Below are positions 21,781 to 33,738 of a stretch of DNA of 64,000 bases, one piece after another; position 1 is the first letter of the stretch; each line of letters begins with the position of its first letter. A program made the translations under genes and the position numbers. The notes below the pieces were generated by a model. The model did not search any database, was not told where the DNA came from, and saw nothing but the letters and a program-made list of their open reading frames with translations. Origin of the DNA: Bathymodiolus brooksi (Eukaryota > Mollusca > Bivalvia > Mytilida > Modiolidae); assembly GCA_963680875.1 (NCBI GenBank), contig OY804579.1, positions 25,219,804 through 25,283,803 on the forward strand. The letters run 5' to 3'.

Positions 21781-22368
21781 TTAATGCAGCGTGCCAAATT
21801 ATTTGGAGCATTATTTGCATACGTAAACAACATTCAAATCACATGGAAGACGATACATTTAAGCGTATTCTGCAGGACAAACAGTCCATCTACATATCAA
21901 AGCAGAGCAGAAGGAAATAATACAGAATGTGTTGGAAAGAAAAGATTCAATGGCAGAGTGTTACCAACGGGCTTCGGTGTTGGAGTTATGTCCCCTTTTA
22001 GGATAAGTTGTTATTCATTTGTTCCATCAGAAATGCTGAAATAAGTATGGATTATCTAGTTAAGGAATTTCCTAAATCCGGTGAGAAACTTTATATCGTA
22101 TATTGGAAACTTTGTTATGTAGAAATTTAAAGACAGAAATTTAGAAATATGTTTTAGAACTGAAGTAACTCTCCCCTTTATCATAAATAGACATCAGTTA
22201 ATTGTGCTCATTGGGACCTTGGCCGAACTTTTACTTTGATTAGCCATGTGCAACGAACTGTGGAGAACTGCGTTACCTGTGATCAAGTTGGACTTTGGAC
22301 CTTACTGTCGATATTGTATTCCGTTAGTATACTGATTAGCGAGTAACATTTACAATACACATTCAAAT

Positions 22369-23391
22369 ATGTCTTTAGGCGAAACTAGGAAACTTTTACA
22401 ACAAAGTAGGAAAATCGTTGACGAAGCGGACGATAACACCAATATCAGTGTTCTTTTGAATACGATTTTGAAACTTGTCTCAAGTATAGATGTTAGACTG
22501 CAAGGTGTCGAAAAGAGCGTAGGAAAGTTCGACGAGATAAAAACTATTATTACCTCACTAAGCAGTCGCGTAGTTTCAGTTGAAAAAAACATAACAAATT
22601 GTCAGGCGAAAATTACAGAAGTCGAAAATAGCGTCCAAGGAGTTGGAAACTTATTTGACAACTTGAAATCGGACTGTGATAAAAACAAAACAGAAGTAAC
22701 AAAAGTTGGAAAAAAGTTTGATAGTTTGAAACCGTACTGTGAAAAAAACAAATCTGAAATGGCAAAGGTTTCTGATCAACTCGAAGCGTTGGCAAATCAG
22801 GAGAGTTCTAATAACCAGTGTAACTGCCAAGGACATATGAAAACTCTACAAAATTCTATTCTCGATCTCCAATGCCGATCCATGAAAAATAACCTGATAT
22901 TTACCGGTTTGTATGAAGTAAGAGACGAAAATACAGAAGAACTTCTCAGACATTTTCTATACAAAGAAATTGGAATTGACTTCCGTATTGATTTCGGAAA
23001 TGTGCATCGGTTTAGTCACAAACCGAGAGGGAAACGACCCATTGTGGCTAGATTCATACACTTCAATGACTTACAGTATGTGTTGAACAACGCTTACCGG
23101 CTCCGTAATACACCATACGGTATACGACAATAATTTCCCCGGGAAATTGAAGACAGGAAACTTTATCCTATTCAGAAAGAGGCAAAACGACAAGGTAAAA
23201 GGGTAGCACTAATCCGAGATCGACTGTATATAGAAAATGAATTGTATGTACCAGCTGAGGAAATTGATGAAGCTGGAGACTTTGATACACCGCTGCAACC
23301 GCATAATGTCTGGTCAACACCAAGAAACAGTGGAGATAGAAGACCACCAAAACGGCAACGAGTGAGCTCGACGACCCCTGAGCGAGGATAG
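22369..23391 (+). pseudogene. LINE ORF1 (L1-type nucleic-acid chaperone)
   Basis: The frame has 340 codons with a single in-frame TAA at 23131-23133 (codon 255). Residues 1-160 form heptad-like coiled coil (VEKSVGKFDEIKTIITSL). Around residues 165-250 lies an RRM-like segment (SMKNNLIFTGLYEVRDENTE ... NVHRFSHKPRGKRPIVARF), and after the stop a C-terminal domain (FPREIEDRKLYPIQKEAKRQ ... LIRDRLYIEN). This order matches L1 ORF1p, which binds RNA and forms trimers. The stop probably replaced a Gln codon. The frame ends with a TAG at 23389-23391, directly abutting ORF2 in the same frame. Confidence 0.82.
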
Positions 23392-24871
23392 GGGTGCCAA
23401 AGAGAACAATCCCAAATATTTCATACTCTCTGTTTTGTTGATGAAGACTTTACTGTCATTAATAACAATAGTGTATATAAAAAAGATTGTATTACTTTTG
23501 ATGATCATACTTCTGTTGATAATACTTTTGTTCATAATTCTTTTGCTGATAATATTGTTGTTGACAATACTTTTGTTGACAACACTTTTGTTTCTGATCA
23601 ACAAGTTAACATTTTACTTTCAGATGATTCTATTGACTTATGTAATTACTCTAATGATAGCCAAAATAGTAGATCAAATATATGTAACGGTAGTATTGAA
23701 TTTATTGATGATCAGTTCTCACCACATAATTCCAGCTCATGTAGTAGTAGTAGTAATGCAGAAGATAGTCTAAACTGTACCGTTAAAAATGAACGTAATT
23801 TAAATGTTCTAAGCTTGAACTGTTGTGGTGTAAAATTACGTTTACAGTATCCAGAATTTTGTGAACTTATTAAAAAAAATGATATAGTTTGTTTATAAGA
23901 AACAAAAACTGACGATATTGATAAGATTGATCTCGAAGGGTATACTTTTAAAATGAAAAATAGAAAAAAAATTGGTAGAAAATCAGGCGGAATTATCCTA
24001 GGTTACAAAGATCATCTAGAAAATTATATTGAACCTTTAGAGACAGAGTCAAATTCTATATTTTGGTTTAAGGTTTCATCAAAATTATTTAACCTGAGTG
24101 ATGACCTCATCTTTGGTATAGTTTATATCCCACCGGAAGGTTCTTCTTACCTTTCCCCAGATGCATTTGACCAAGTCGAAAATGAATATCGTGTTTTATC
24201 TCAAAATTACAAATATATCTGTTTGCTTGGGGATTTTAACAGTAGAACTGCAGATGACCCCGATTTTATTGAAATTTTCATTAATGAGCACGAACTAGAT
24301 TTTACCCAATTTGTAGAAAACGATTTAGCAATTTTAGACACACTAAAAATAGATCGAAAAAGAAAAAAGTATGGATGCTGGTAAAAATAGATCAGGTAAT
24401 ATTTTGCTAGAACTTTGTAGAGGTAATAATCTATTTATTGTGAACGGTCGTATCGGTGATGATTATCTAGAAAGTGGAAGGTTAACTTGAAGAAACTCTA
24501 GTGTTGTTGACTATTATATTTGTTCGCCATGCTTTTTTGAATATTTTTGTAATTTTAAAGTTGTAGATTTTTCCCGTTTGTATTCTGATGTCCATTCCCC
24601 CCTTGTTGCAACTCTTCAATTTAATGAAAAAGCCGCAGGCCACGATCAATTTCAAAGCTCCGATCACACAATAGGTGGGAGAATTAAAAAATGGGAAAAT
24701 AAAAAATGTTTAACTTTTCAGGACAATGTAGATAAAGAAAATTTAAATGGACTTTACAATGAGCTCACAAACTCATTAAGTGAAAATATAACTAAAGACA
24801 ATATAAACGCATCTGTTAAACAACTTTGTGATATCTTTGTCGACAGTGCTCAAACGACCTTCGGCACTTAG
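23392..24871 (+). pseudogene. LINE ORF2, endonuclease region
   Basis: An Asn/Ser-rich leader (23500-23790) precedes an APE endonuclease: LNVLSLNCCGVKL, then ETKTDDID with the catalytic Glu, GRKSGGIILGYKDHL, IYIPPEG-like VYIPPEGSS, CLLGDFNSRT, VVDYYICSP and LYSDVHSPL with the catalytic His. Lesions are TAA at 23896-23898 where Gln is expected, a frameshift in the A-run at 24356-24368, TGA at 24488-24490 and TAG at 24869-24871. The first in-frame ATG is only at 23953, inside the domain. Confidence 0.82.
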
Positions 24872-26005
24872 AAAAATAAACGTAAAAATTTAAACAGAAA
24901 ACCGAAGAGAGATACACCCTGGTTTAATTACGAATGTAAATTTGCCAGAAAAAACTATCGGAAACTTAAAAGAAAATTTAAAAAGGAAAGGACGGAAACC
25001 CTTAAACAAAAAGTAACGGAGGCTGAAAAGCATTATAAAAATACACTTGATAAGAATAGTAAAAATTACCGGAAAAAAATGAGGGAGGAGTGAAAAAATC
25101 TAAAAACATCTGATCCGAAGGAGTATTGGAAAATTTTAAACAGGGGTAGGGAGAAAAAACAACCCGATATTCCTATGGAAGATTTGTTCAATTTTTTAAA
25201 AAATTTAAACACGGCGCCCGATTTGCCAACTCGGGAGGAAGAACATTTAAATCATGAACCTTTGGATAATGTTAATTTTGAACAGTTAAATGAGTGTATC
25301 AATACTTATATTTCACAGAAAGAAATACTTTCTTGTATCAAGAAACTCAAAAACAATAAAGCTAGTGGGGAAGATCACATAATAAACGAATATATTAAAT
25401 CAACATCGGGCCTGTTCTTGCAAATTTACGAGAAGATATTTAATTTAATTTTTGAAACAGGCTTTTTACCAGATAGTTGGCTGATAGGGAGTATTAAACC
25501 GATATATAAGAATAAAGGCAACCCTTTAGATCCCAAAAACTTCCGTCCAAATACCATTCTTAGTTGTCTTGGCAAACTGTTTACTGCTATTTTAAATGAA
25601 AGACTACGGGTGTTCTCAGAAGAAGTTTTTTTGTTAGAGGAAAACCAATTCGGATTTAGGAAATCATACTCGATTACAGACAGTATTTTTACATTATTTT
25701 CATTTTTCGAAATTTTAAAAAGTAAAAAGAAGAAATTATTTTGTGCGTTTGTCGACTTTGAGAAGGCGTTTGACATTGTCTGGAGAGTAGCACTGTGGTA
25801 TAAACTTCTATTAAACAATATAAACGGGAAAATGTACAATGTTATTTTAAACATGTATAATGATGTTAAATCTTGTATAAATTATAATAATTGTAAATCA
25901 GCTTACTTTTCTTGTGATATAGGAGTGAGACAAGGAGATAAGGGTAGATTTTGGCTCAATCTCAGAAACTGTTTATATAGATATAATATTAAACACAATC
26001 ATTGA
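24872..26005 (+). pseudogene. LINE ORF2, reverse transcriptase region (truncated)
   Basis: A basic linker (RKPKRDTPWFNYECKFARKN) with a TGA at 25091-25093 leads into RT. Motifs seen are KNNKASGEDHIINEYIK, GSIKPIYKNKGNPLDPKNFR, LEENQFGFRKSYSITDS, FCAFVDFEKAFDIVW (motif A with catalytic Asp) and GVRQGDK (motif B). After GDK the sequence stops resembling RT, and the YADD box, thumb and zinc knuckle are missing. The frame ends at 26003-26005. Confidence 0.85.
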
Positions 26006-26789
26006 AAGGTAAGACCAAATTTTTTTTTGATGATTTCACTTTGTCCGTAAATGGAGGAGGGTCCAATTAATCATTGGAAATTCAAATATGGTGGTTTTAT
26101 TTTACATATCTTGCATAGTCTTTTCGACAAAATGTTATATTCTGTGTATGTACACTCTAAAAATAATATTCCAATTCTCTATGGTAGCATATAGTATTCT
26201 TGTGTAGTTTTGACACCCTAGCAACGGTTTGTAAACACTAAATTAGCCTATATTATTGCAATTAATGGTTGAATTTTGACATCTACGATCTTTTGACTTG
26301 ATATTTGATTAAGCGGTACATTTTTGTCAAGCTATACACACTACAAATGTCATTTCATATTTCAAAAATACATTTTGATATTTTTATTCATAGTTATGCC
26401 CCGTCCATAGCAACAGGTTTCTCTATACACAGTATTTTTCTGTAGATCTCATGGACCTTTTATTTAATCAAGAAAACAATCCTACAATAGCACCTTAGCA
26501 GATCTAGAGACATCTTATCATTTACTAACCAGTATATATTATAAGAATTCCTTAAGCCTTACAATGTCCCTAGTAACCAAACATTATCCCTAGCAACCGT
26601 AGAAATTCGTCAATGCTGAGCTCTGTAAATTACCCTTTTTAAATCTTTGTATAACCGAATGTTGATCTTTTTATTTTTTAAATCACGAGAGGAAATTATT
26701 CTCAGTAATTAGAATGTCAAAGGAACCAAGTCAACTGCATAATATGGTAAAGCAGCAGGGGAGAATATAATCCATGTTGAATAATTAAA
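26006..26789. repeat. Degenerate 'cctagcaac' repeat region
   Basis: Motifs like ccctagcaacg, ccatagcaacagg, ccctagtaacc and ccctagcaacc recur at roughly 170-180 bp spacing (26215, 26405, 26566, 26588). It looks like an old non-coding tandem repeat. No gene is visible. Confidence 0.35.
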
Positions 26790-27350
26790 GAATAAATCAT
26801 GGAAGCCAGAATGTGTTGGGAGTTTTAACATGGATTGGCGGATATTATACGTTATTAGTCTCGAGATGTTATATATCCCATTTTAAAGGGCAGTGGATTT
26901 GTTAAAAGGTTCGGCTGACGCCTCACCTTTTAACAAAAGACTGCCCTTTAAAGCGGGATATATAACATCTAGAGACTGGTAACATTTTTATCTGAATGTT
27001 CCAACATTAATAAGTATGTCCTTATTATAGGAAAAACATAAATACGTGTATCTTTGGACAAAGATCACAGAGAGCGATTATTGATTTTCTGTCATCTTGT
27101 GAAATGTGTGTCGTCTGCTGTGCACAATGTAAATGGACAGCATATAGGTGAGAGCGATTATTGATTTTCTGTCACCGCACGGCTTCCCTGAAGGTTTAAA
27201 AGTACCTTTTTAGCAAATGAAAATTCTACTTGCCACGAAAACATCAGAGAATAGTATTTTATCCCGAGCCAGAAGCGGGGATACAATTTATTAATATCCG
27301 CCAATCAATGTTAAAACTCAAAACACATTCTGGCTTCCATGATTTATTTC
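26790..27350. mobile_element. 561-bp TIR element
   Basis: Terminal inverted repeats of about 58 bp (26792-26850 and 27291-27349) read 'aataaatcatggaagccag ...' with few mismatches. The interior has a nested hairpin (26857-26977) and two direct copies of 'gagcgattattgattttctg'. No transposase is present. Confidence 0.8.
26857..26977. mobile_element. Nested foldback hairpin (121 bp)
   Basis: Arms of roughly 50 bp, starting agtctcgagatgttatatat and closing as atatataacatctagagact, carry a matching inner part (tttaaagggcag / ctgccctttaaa; ttaaaagg / ccttttaa). It sits just inside the left TIR of the surrounding element. Confidence 0.8.
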
Positions 27351-28300
27351 GATTCTGATATGTCTAAGAGTACAAATACGGTAGTATACTTTGATTGGAA
27401 GACGGTAATTTATATTTACGGTATCTTCAAACTTTTTTTGTTGAGAAAAGTAAAACATGATAGATTATATAAATAGAATGTTTGGTAATACTGTATTATC
27501 GGTCATGGCCCATTAAAGTAAAATCATACCACTAAAATTCCAAGTAATACTATACATTTAGCACTGACTCATAAACGATAGACTCTATCAATGACATTCT
27601 TAGTAAGGATAACAAAAGGACCATTATAAACAAAACACCGAATATGTAAATCAAACCTGACATCCGTGTACTATGTTAAAACATGCACGTTATATCGTTA
27701 TATGTACTGTATTAGATGAATTATGAATTATCAAATATATTGTTTGTTTTTCCATACTTTATTGAAATAAGTAAGAATAAAATATTGATCTCACGATGTT
27801 GTTATCGGCAGTCATGTGTGGTAAACCATTATGCCACCGTAACGTTAATATTAAGCTATATATAAATCAAATTTACGTTAATACAATTATTCATCGGGAA
27901 TTCACTTTGCGAAAGAGCTAAATAAAATATATTTGTTAAAGAAAAAGAAAATAAAGAAAAAGTAAAGGGACTACTAAAAATAGAAAGTTCCGATGTGCTT
28001 ACATTTCCAATGAATTAATTTCTAAGATAATCTGACGTACTCATTTTCTTTTTGGTTGCTTGTTTTGTTTTCTGTAGTTTTTCTGAATTGTGGGGATAAT
28101 ATTAAAGTATACTTTAGTATAGTAACACATGAAATTCCACTGAGGGTTAGAGCAAAAACACGTCGGCCTCAATGCACAATCAGGTCGGCAGTAAATCACC
28201 TCCAAAATTTATTTAACGTCAAAACTGTTTCATAAGAATTGTTCAAGTTTTACTCCCGTAGCAAAACAACTACGATAACCAACTTTATTTTGGATGAGAT
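27351..28300. other. No gene seen
   Basis: AT-rich sequence with many stops in all frames. There is no recognisable repeat family or splice-bounded exon. Confidence 0.4.
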
Positions 28301-28301
28301 T

Positions 28302-28381
28302 AAAAGGTCGATTTCTATTTCTGTCTATTACGGATGAAAACGGTCGATAAAAAATGGCGGCTGACGAGAAATCGACCTTAA
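28302..28381. repeat. Small inverted repeat (foldback)
   Basis: aaggtcgatttct at 28304-28316 is inverted at 28367-28379. The loop holds a related half (acggtcgat). It is probably a short MITE. Confidence 0.5.
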
Positions 28382-28860
28382 AATAATTTTTTGATTGCAG
28401 ATTTCATGCTCTCCACATTCGGGTACCAACACAAAAATTAAATGAGATATGTGTTTATGTATATTAAACATCATACTAAAATATGCGGTTGGTACCTGCT
28501 TGTGGTTATACCGAAAATTGACATTAAATACACATTTCTTGTTAGATTTCATATATTTTCACGAAACGATAGACTTTTCATTGACTATTGTGACGTCATC
28601 GCACGTGCAAATATGGAAAATTGTTACCAAAATAGTAGTTGGGGTAAAGGTCTTATAAAATCAAGAAACAACGAAAGCTATACGTTTCATTTATAATTTG
28701 TCTATTTTTTAGGCCAATTTCTGCCCTTATCATACCTACTCCTTTGCTGTTAAAATCATTACCAATCAATATAATCAACTGTATTAAATTATATGTTAAT
28801 TGTTCTGCCTTAACAGACGCCTATGATTGGCAATAAAAATATTTGTTTGTTTATATGCAA

Positions 28861-29086
28861 ATCATCTCCCATGATACATTGCGGTAATCGTAGTTTTCTC
28901 GTAGTCACGTGACAACTGTTTGAAAAAAATGGAAGTCAAATGACGGAATAATAGGATCCAAGGCAAAATCGTGCTGTAATGGAGTGTAACACCACTTTCT
29001 GAGGGTAAGATGGTTATGAATGAATAGAAAAATGATTGGTGAAGCGATTTATATAAGGGTTTCTGATAGAAAATAAAATCCGATGG
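28861..29086 (-). repeat. Right copy of the ~230-bp inverted repeat
   Basis: It is the reverse complement of 21550-21780. A SINE tail starts immediately after it at 29085, so either the inverted repeat or the SINE was truncated at this junction. Confidence 0.85.
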
Positions 29087-29255
29087 CGAGGTGTACTCGA
29101 TACAACATTTTGTGATCAAGTTTGAGTGACTTGCGACAGGTCGGTGGTTTTCCCTGGGTATTCCGGTTTCCTCCACTAATAAAACTGACAGCCACCATAT
29201 AATTGAATATTGTTGAAAGTGGCGTTAAACCTCCTAACCCCCTAACCAAACAATG
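29085..29255 (+). mobile_element. SINE, 5'-truncated
   Basis: It reads 'gaggtgtactcgatac', 'ggtcggtggttttccctgg' and 'ttgttgaaagtggcgttaaa', as in the other copies. It lacks the tRNA-like head. Confidence 0.7.
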
Positions 29256-29559
29256 TGTGCAATGGACACTCAAAAACGAATTCCCGGTCACGCCGTAGAA
29301 TCGGGTAACTTGTTTGTATAGTGTGAATAACTGGGGGTATATTTTGCACCAGAAAAGTGTTGGAGGTGTGGGGTGTCTAAATTGAGATATAAACGACCGT
29401 TGAAAAAATTTCAATATAGAAGGTGCTCACAGTAACTACCTTACGGATTCTAAAGTGTGTTGACTGCATAGTTTATTTTCAATTTATTATGATCTCTGTT
29501 ATATTTTGTATGAAAGGAACTATTATGTTTATATAATTAGAGTAGATTAGCAAGAAAAA

Positions 29560-29794
29560 ATAAGTCACTGCAAGCAAATAAGTATATTTCAGTAATGACG
29601 GCCATATTTGAAGGTTGGATGACCTGTCCGACACAAATCTGAAAGGGGACCACCAAGAACTACCCCACCAAGCTTTGTTCAAAATAGATCTGTAGTTTTA
29701 AAGGAGTTTATAGAGATGTGAAAAGTTTACAACCACAATGATGGACACAAAGTGAGAACAACAGTTCATCTGACCCTTTGTGTCATGTGAGCTA
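29560..29794 (+). repeat. Hairpin-ended repeat, 'gagcta' family
   Basis: It has 'gacggccatatttgaagg', 'ccaccaagctttgttcaaaa' and 'agttttaaaggag'. It ends ctgaccctttgtgtcatgtg-agcta plus an A-run. The stem is weaker than in sister copies, and the 5' boundary is approximate. Confidence 0.55.
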
Positions 29795-31044
29795 AAAGGT
29801 ACTCCGTGTGTCAGGAATGCTATATATACAGTTTGTAACATGAATGCATTTTTTTCCTTTGATCTTTTTATGGTTTATATACAAGAATGTAAGCAACAGC
29901 TAAGAACTATGAAATATTACACGCAGATATTGCACACTTTAAATCCGAGCTGTAGCTTTATCGTCCTCCGAGAGAGTGTAATAATCAACGACCTAGATGT
30001 GATATTGCACCGCCTAAGCTCTACCTTCATTTTTCAAGTGGGAAGGCCTTTAAAAGAAGATAATTAATTAATTTAAGATAATGTTAATTGTAAATGGTAT
30101 TATATTTTTATGCTATTTCAATATTGTAATTTAATCACCAAGGTGATATTTGATAACAGGCAGAATAAGACAATATAAAAAAACAAAAAACAAAAAACAA
30201 ACATCCTTTCTCTTTCGAGCTCGTGCAAGGGATTCGATTATTGACGGCACATTACCGGTTTTCTAAAATTGATACCTGTCAATTCATGTTACAAATCATT
30301 GAAACCATGCCGCCCTCCTCGTTAAACTGTTAAACAATCTCACGCTTAGCGTTCACTCTCACGCTTCGTGTTCACTCTCACGCTTAGCGTTCGATTGTTT
30401 AACCGTTTAACTTAGAAAACGGTGGTATAAATATTACATAAAAGGGACACTAAAACACATGATAAATGCAAGACAAATTTATTTACTGTAAAATTATAAG
30501 AAAATCACAAACTAACTAAGATGAAATTGACAACTGTTGATTAATGTACAAATATTAGAAAACACTTATAATATATGAAAAAATATCACAAAAACAAATA
30601 TATAATTAACATTTTAATACATTTATTTGACTAGATTGTTACTAACATATTTTTAATCTTGTATAACAACTATTGTTATGAAGCAGGTATCATAATTATG
30701 CTAGTAAACAGTTTTGTGAGACAATGTCACAATCTCCACAAATCTTAGTAGAATATTGAAATTGCTTCATATTGACTGAACAGGACAAAAAATGATTTGT
30801 TTTTTGTTATTGTATTTGTAGTTGGTAGTTAATGGATCATAAGAATGGGAGATAATTCATCCTGTGCTGTTTTGTAATATTTTCTATAATCATTCTACCT
30901 TCATTTTTCATGTGAGAAAATTTCTTAATATTGACAATACAAAAACTTAATACCCAATATTTTTAAGTTTTGCAGGTTTTTCTTTTCTAGGTGCGGTCAT
31001 GATCGTATAGTAGTTTGATTTACTATTATCTATGCAATCACTGC
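29795..31044. other. No firm gene; small palindromic cluster inside
   Basis: A 95-codon frame at 29780-30067 begins inside the repeat end and has no family resemblance, so I do not call it. Poly-A-like 'aaaacaaaaaacaaaaaac' lies near 30180. The notable structure is at 30321-30411, listed separately. Confidence 0.4.
30321..30411. repeat. Palindrome enclosing three 19-bp direct repeats
   Basis: gttaaactgttaaacaat (30321-30338) pairs with attgtttaaccgtttaac (30394-30411). Between them is 'tctcacgcttagcgttcac' three times at 19-bp steps (30339, 30358, 30377). The units are themselves partly self-complementary (cgcttagcg). Confidence 0.8.
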
Positions 31045-31215
31045 CTATCACCACTAAAGTTGTGAGTTCGAAACCCGCTCATGGTGAGGTGTATTCGTGA
31101 CTTGCAGCACGTCAGTAGTTTTCTCAGGGTATGCCCGTTTCCTTCACCAATAAAACGAATGCCGCGATATAGCTGAAATATTGTTGAAAGTGGAGTTAAA
31201 CACCATAACCCTAAC
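31045..31215 (+). mobile_element. SINE with B-box-like sequence
   Basis: 'gtgagttcgaaacccgc' at 31065-31081 matches the pol III B box consensus (GTTCGAnnCC). It is followed by 'cgtcagtagttttctcagg' and the tail 'gttgaaagtggagttaaaca'. This supports a tRNA origin for the SINE family. Confidence 0.75.
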
Positions 31216-31260
31216 ACTGCTTTCCTAATAACTGGTATATAACTTCTTGGTTATGACTTA

Positions 31261-31616
31261 CTAGAGGCTCAGCCCCAGTGGGATGAGCCTGTGTCGCTCA
31301 CCTTTCATTCTGTTCTGAGGAAACTTAATACAAAACCTTCCATATGTGCTTCCTATCAAATTTCGGTTCATTTGGCTACTCAGTTTCAGAGTAGAAGATT
31401 TTTTAGAAATCGACCACCAAAAACAAGAATTGCCTATGGTGGCCATGTTTGTAAACTGATCGGGATTAAATTAGCAATTTTTATAGAGGGCCTTCCATAG
31501 ATGATTCCTATCAAGTTTCAATTCATTTGGCAAAGTGGTTGCATAGGAGAAGATTAAAGTGTAAAAAATGAATGGACGATGGCAAAAGCTCACTTTGCCT
31601 TTGGAAAGGTGAGCTA
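31261..31616 (+). repeat. Hairpin-ended repeat, 'ctagaggctc' family
   Basis: It starts ctagaggctc. Two monomers contain 'ttcggttcatttggc', 'cagtttcagag' and 'agaagattttttagaaat'. It ends gctcactttgcctttggaaa-ggtgagcta and AAAA. Confidence 0.82.
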
Positions 31617-32012
31617 AAAATGGCTTAGAACTAGACCAGAAGAATTTCTATAGGGGAAGATGGAAAATTGTAAGCTAGACATTGCTTATCTAACACTTTC
31701 CTGAACTGAGAATCATGTCTACCTTGAACAGATTGTTCAATAGAGGGCTACACAGAGATATGCCCAATAGATGGATGGATGTTGACAAGGGAAAGTTGAA
31801 CAAGAGTGGACACAGTAATTTGTTAGACTCCCTGTAATTTGAGCATTCATCTTGGAAACCATAAGCAGCTAGGTTAAATCTGATTGAAACACATGGGCAG
31901 GGAATGTTATAAGGAATATCATTGAAAATAATTAAACAATAAATTCAAAGGAAAAAATGCATCAACCATGTCAAAATAAGATGAAAAATATAAATTGTGC
32001 ATGTCTTCCCAT
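31617..32012. other. No gene seen
   Basis: Low-complexity intergenic sequence between a hairpin-ended repeat and the hAT element. No supportable feature. Confidence 0.4.
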
Positions 32013-33738
32013 CAGGCGCGTAGCTGCCTTTACGCAAAAAAGCAATTGCTTGCACATCATTTCGGCATAAAAAAATTTTTTTTGCTTGCACTAAAAAATA
32101 TTATTACTGACATGGGAAGAATCCCACTTTTTCAGTATAATTAATAATCATTATAACGTGTTTTATATGCGATCTGGTAGAAGCTGTCAAAGAGAGTGAA
32201 GTTGTTATTAATCAGTTAACTTCGGAACGAAACGACCAAACTGTGTGGGATCCGATCGTTATTTGATATGGCCGTTTCTATTGCCGATCAGTTTGAAATT
32301 CTACCGACTATTCCAAGGAGAACGGACCGACAGATCTATGTACTACCCGTTTATGGACTATTACATAACAGAGCTTACCGCGAGATTACTTGAAAATGGC
32401 CGCAGATACCAGGCACAATACTTGATACCAATGAACTTGCCTAGACTAACACCAGATAGACCGTAGACGTTATATTTGAAACATACACAACCGATTTACG
32501 TTGCGACATAGTTATGTTTTAAAGCCGAAATCAAAAGGTGGAAAGCCCGTTGGGCAACATTGACAACTGCTAAACCATCGAATCTGAAGGACACCCTTAA
32601 CGTCACAAACGAAGAGCTCTATCCTTCGATCAGCACCGTTTTGTTGATACTTTACACCATGCCTGCCAGCACAGCTACGACGGGGAGATCATTCTCTGTT
32701 CTCCGTCGCCTTAAAACGTACTTGAGGACAACAATGCCGCAGGACCGCCTGACTTCTTTAGCTGTACTGACGTTACGAGCGATGTTGGTGATACTTGACG
32801 TTACACATAATTAACATTGAAAAGAATGTTTCGCGTCTTCTTTTTCATTTTTTTCTTCCTTATTTGTGTTTGCATACCGTGGGTTTGGTTAGGATGGAGA
32901 TGGTGTGGGTGTGTTTTGATGTATTGTTCTTTATTTTATGTTCTATTTAGTCAAAGTATCACCAATAGCGCGCGTAACGTCTACTGCATGTGCACAGAGA
33001 TATTGACATTGAGATCGACAGAGTCATGCGCTCATTTACTTTAGGAAAATCTCGTCATATTGATTTTGGCTACGGACATTAAATTCAAATAACGCAAACT
33101 ACTATATGTGTTTTGATTTTTACAGCAGGAATTCATTACTTTCATCATTTTGAATTATTTTGTATTGCCAAATTTTGATTACAAATATACAAAATAACAC
33201 TTAAAACAAGTGGACAATATGGCAATATGAACAGACTGCGAATCAAAAGGTGCATGCAATAACGTGTTCCTATTTTTGTTTAAATATTTTTTCAGTTGTA
33301 CTTTGTAACATCTCCGTTAATCAGTTATTTAGTATCCATCCGAACAAACATTGATGATTCGCTAGCTTTCTAAAAATAAAATGTTAATAACCAAGGTGGA
33401 CGGTATTTTAATATATAAAACTGAATTTATAGGAACAAGTCGCAGGTTTCAGGAATCAAGGCATTTCTTTTTTAACAGGTGTTGTACCACATATTTCCTT
33501 TGTTCATACATATTAACTTCCTGAAGTGTTCTGTCAACCGATGCATATTTTCTGTATGAAACGTGATGATAAAAAAAGGAGCGATTTAACAACAGGAATT
33601 GCCCTCTCTAATTGCTAGAAGCGCTGGCCTTCCGGGGGACTTAGCCCCCTGGTCCCCCTACCAGGGCCTTAGGCGTCCCCCAGACCCCTCGCCGAAGTTC
33701 TTTGATTGCACATAGTTTTACTTCCAGCTACGCCCCTG
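32013..33738 (+). mobile_element. hAT DNA transposon remnant
   Basis: The left terminus CAGGCGCGTAGCTGCC and right terminus CCAGCTACGCCCCTG are inverted repeats of about 15 bp. The direct repeat cccat flanks the element (32008-32012, 33739-33743), although hAT elements normally duplicate 8 bp. At 1.73 kb it is shorter than an intact element, so it is internally deleted. It encloses transposase remains at 32171-32814. Confidence 0.78.
32171..32814 (+). pseudogene. hAT transposase fragment (P52rIPK/ZMYM1-like)
   Basis: Three frames carry consecutive family segments: DLVEAVKESEVVINQL (32171), LFDMAVSIADQFEIL and PTIPRRTDRQIY (32259), YYPFMDYYITELTARLLENG with AQYLIPMNL (32341), then EIKRWKARWATL and the dimerisation domain LYPSISTVLLILYTMPASTA, GRSFSVLRRLKTYLR and QDRLTSLAVLTLR. 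The last part is the hAT C-terminal dimerisation motif, here in its 52-kDa PKR-inhibitor-repressor-like form. Two frameshifts, a stop at 32464-32466 and loss of the N-terminal zinc finger and catalytic residues make it non-functional. Confidence 0.85.

Larger units (their letters stand above)
22240..26005 (+). mobile_element. APE-type non-LTR retrotransposon, 3'-truncated and decayed
   Basis: It has two ORFs in the usual LINE order, an L1-ORF1-like protein and an endonuclease-RT polyprotein. It stops within the RT domain before the YADD motif. The 3' end of a similar but separate LINE is at 14042-20560. The 5' boundary is approximate, since the ORF1 leader runs up from about 22240. Six disabling changes are visible. 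Confidence 0.85.

Noticed and set aside
23435..23773. 112-aa Ile/Leu-rich plus-strand frame
   Set aside because: It is a shadow of the Asn/Val-rich LINE ORF2 leader in another frame.
29780..30067. 95-aa plus-strand frame
   Set aside because: It begins inside the 3' end of a hairpin-ended repeat and has no recognisable domain or splice support.
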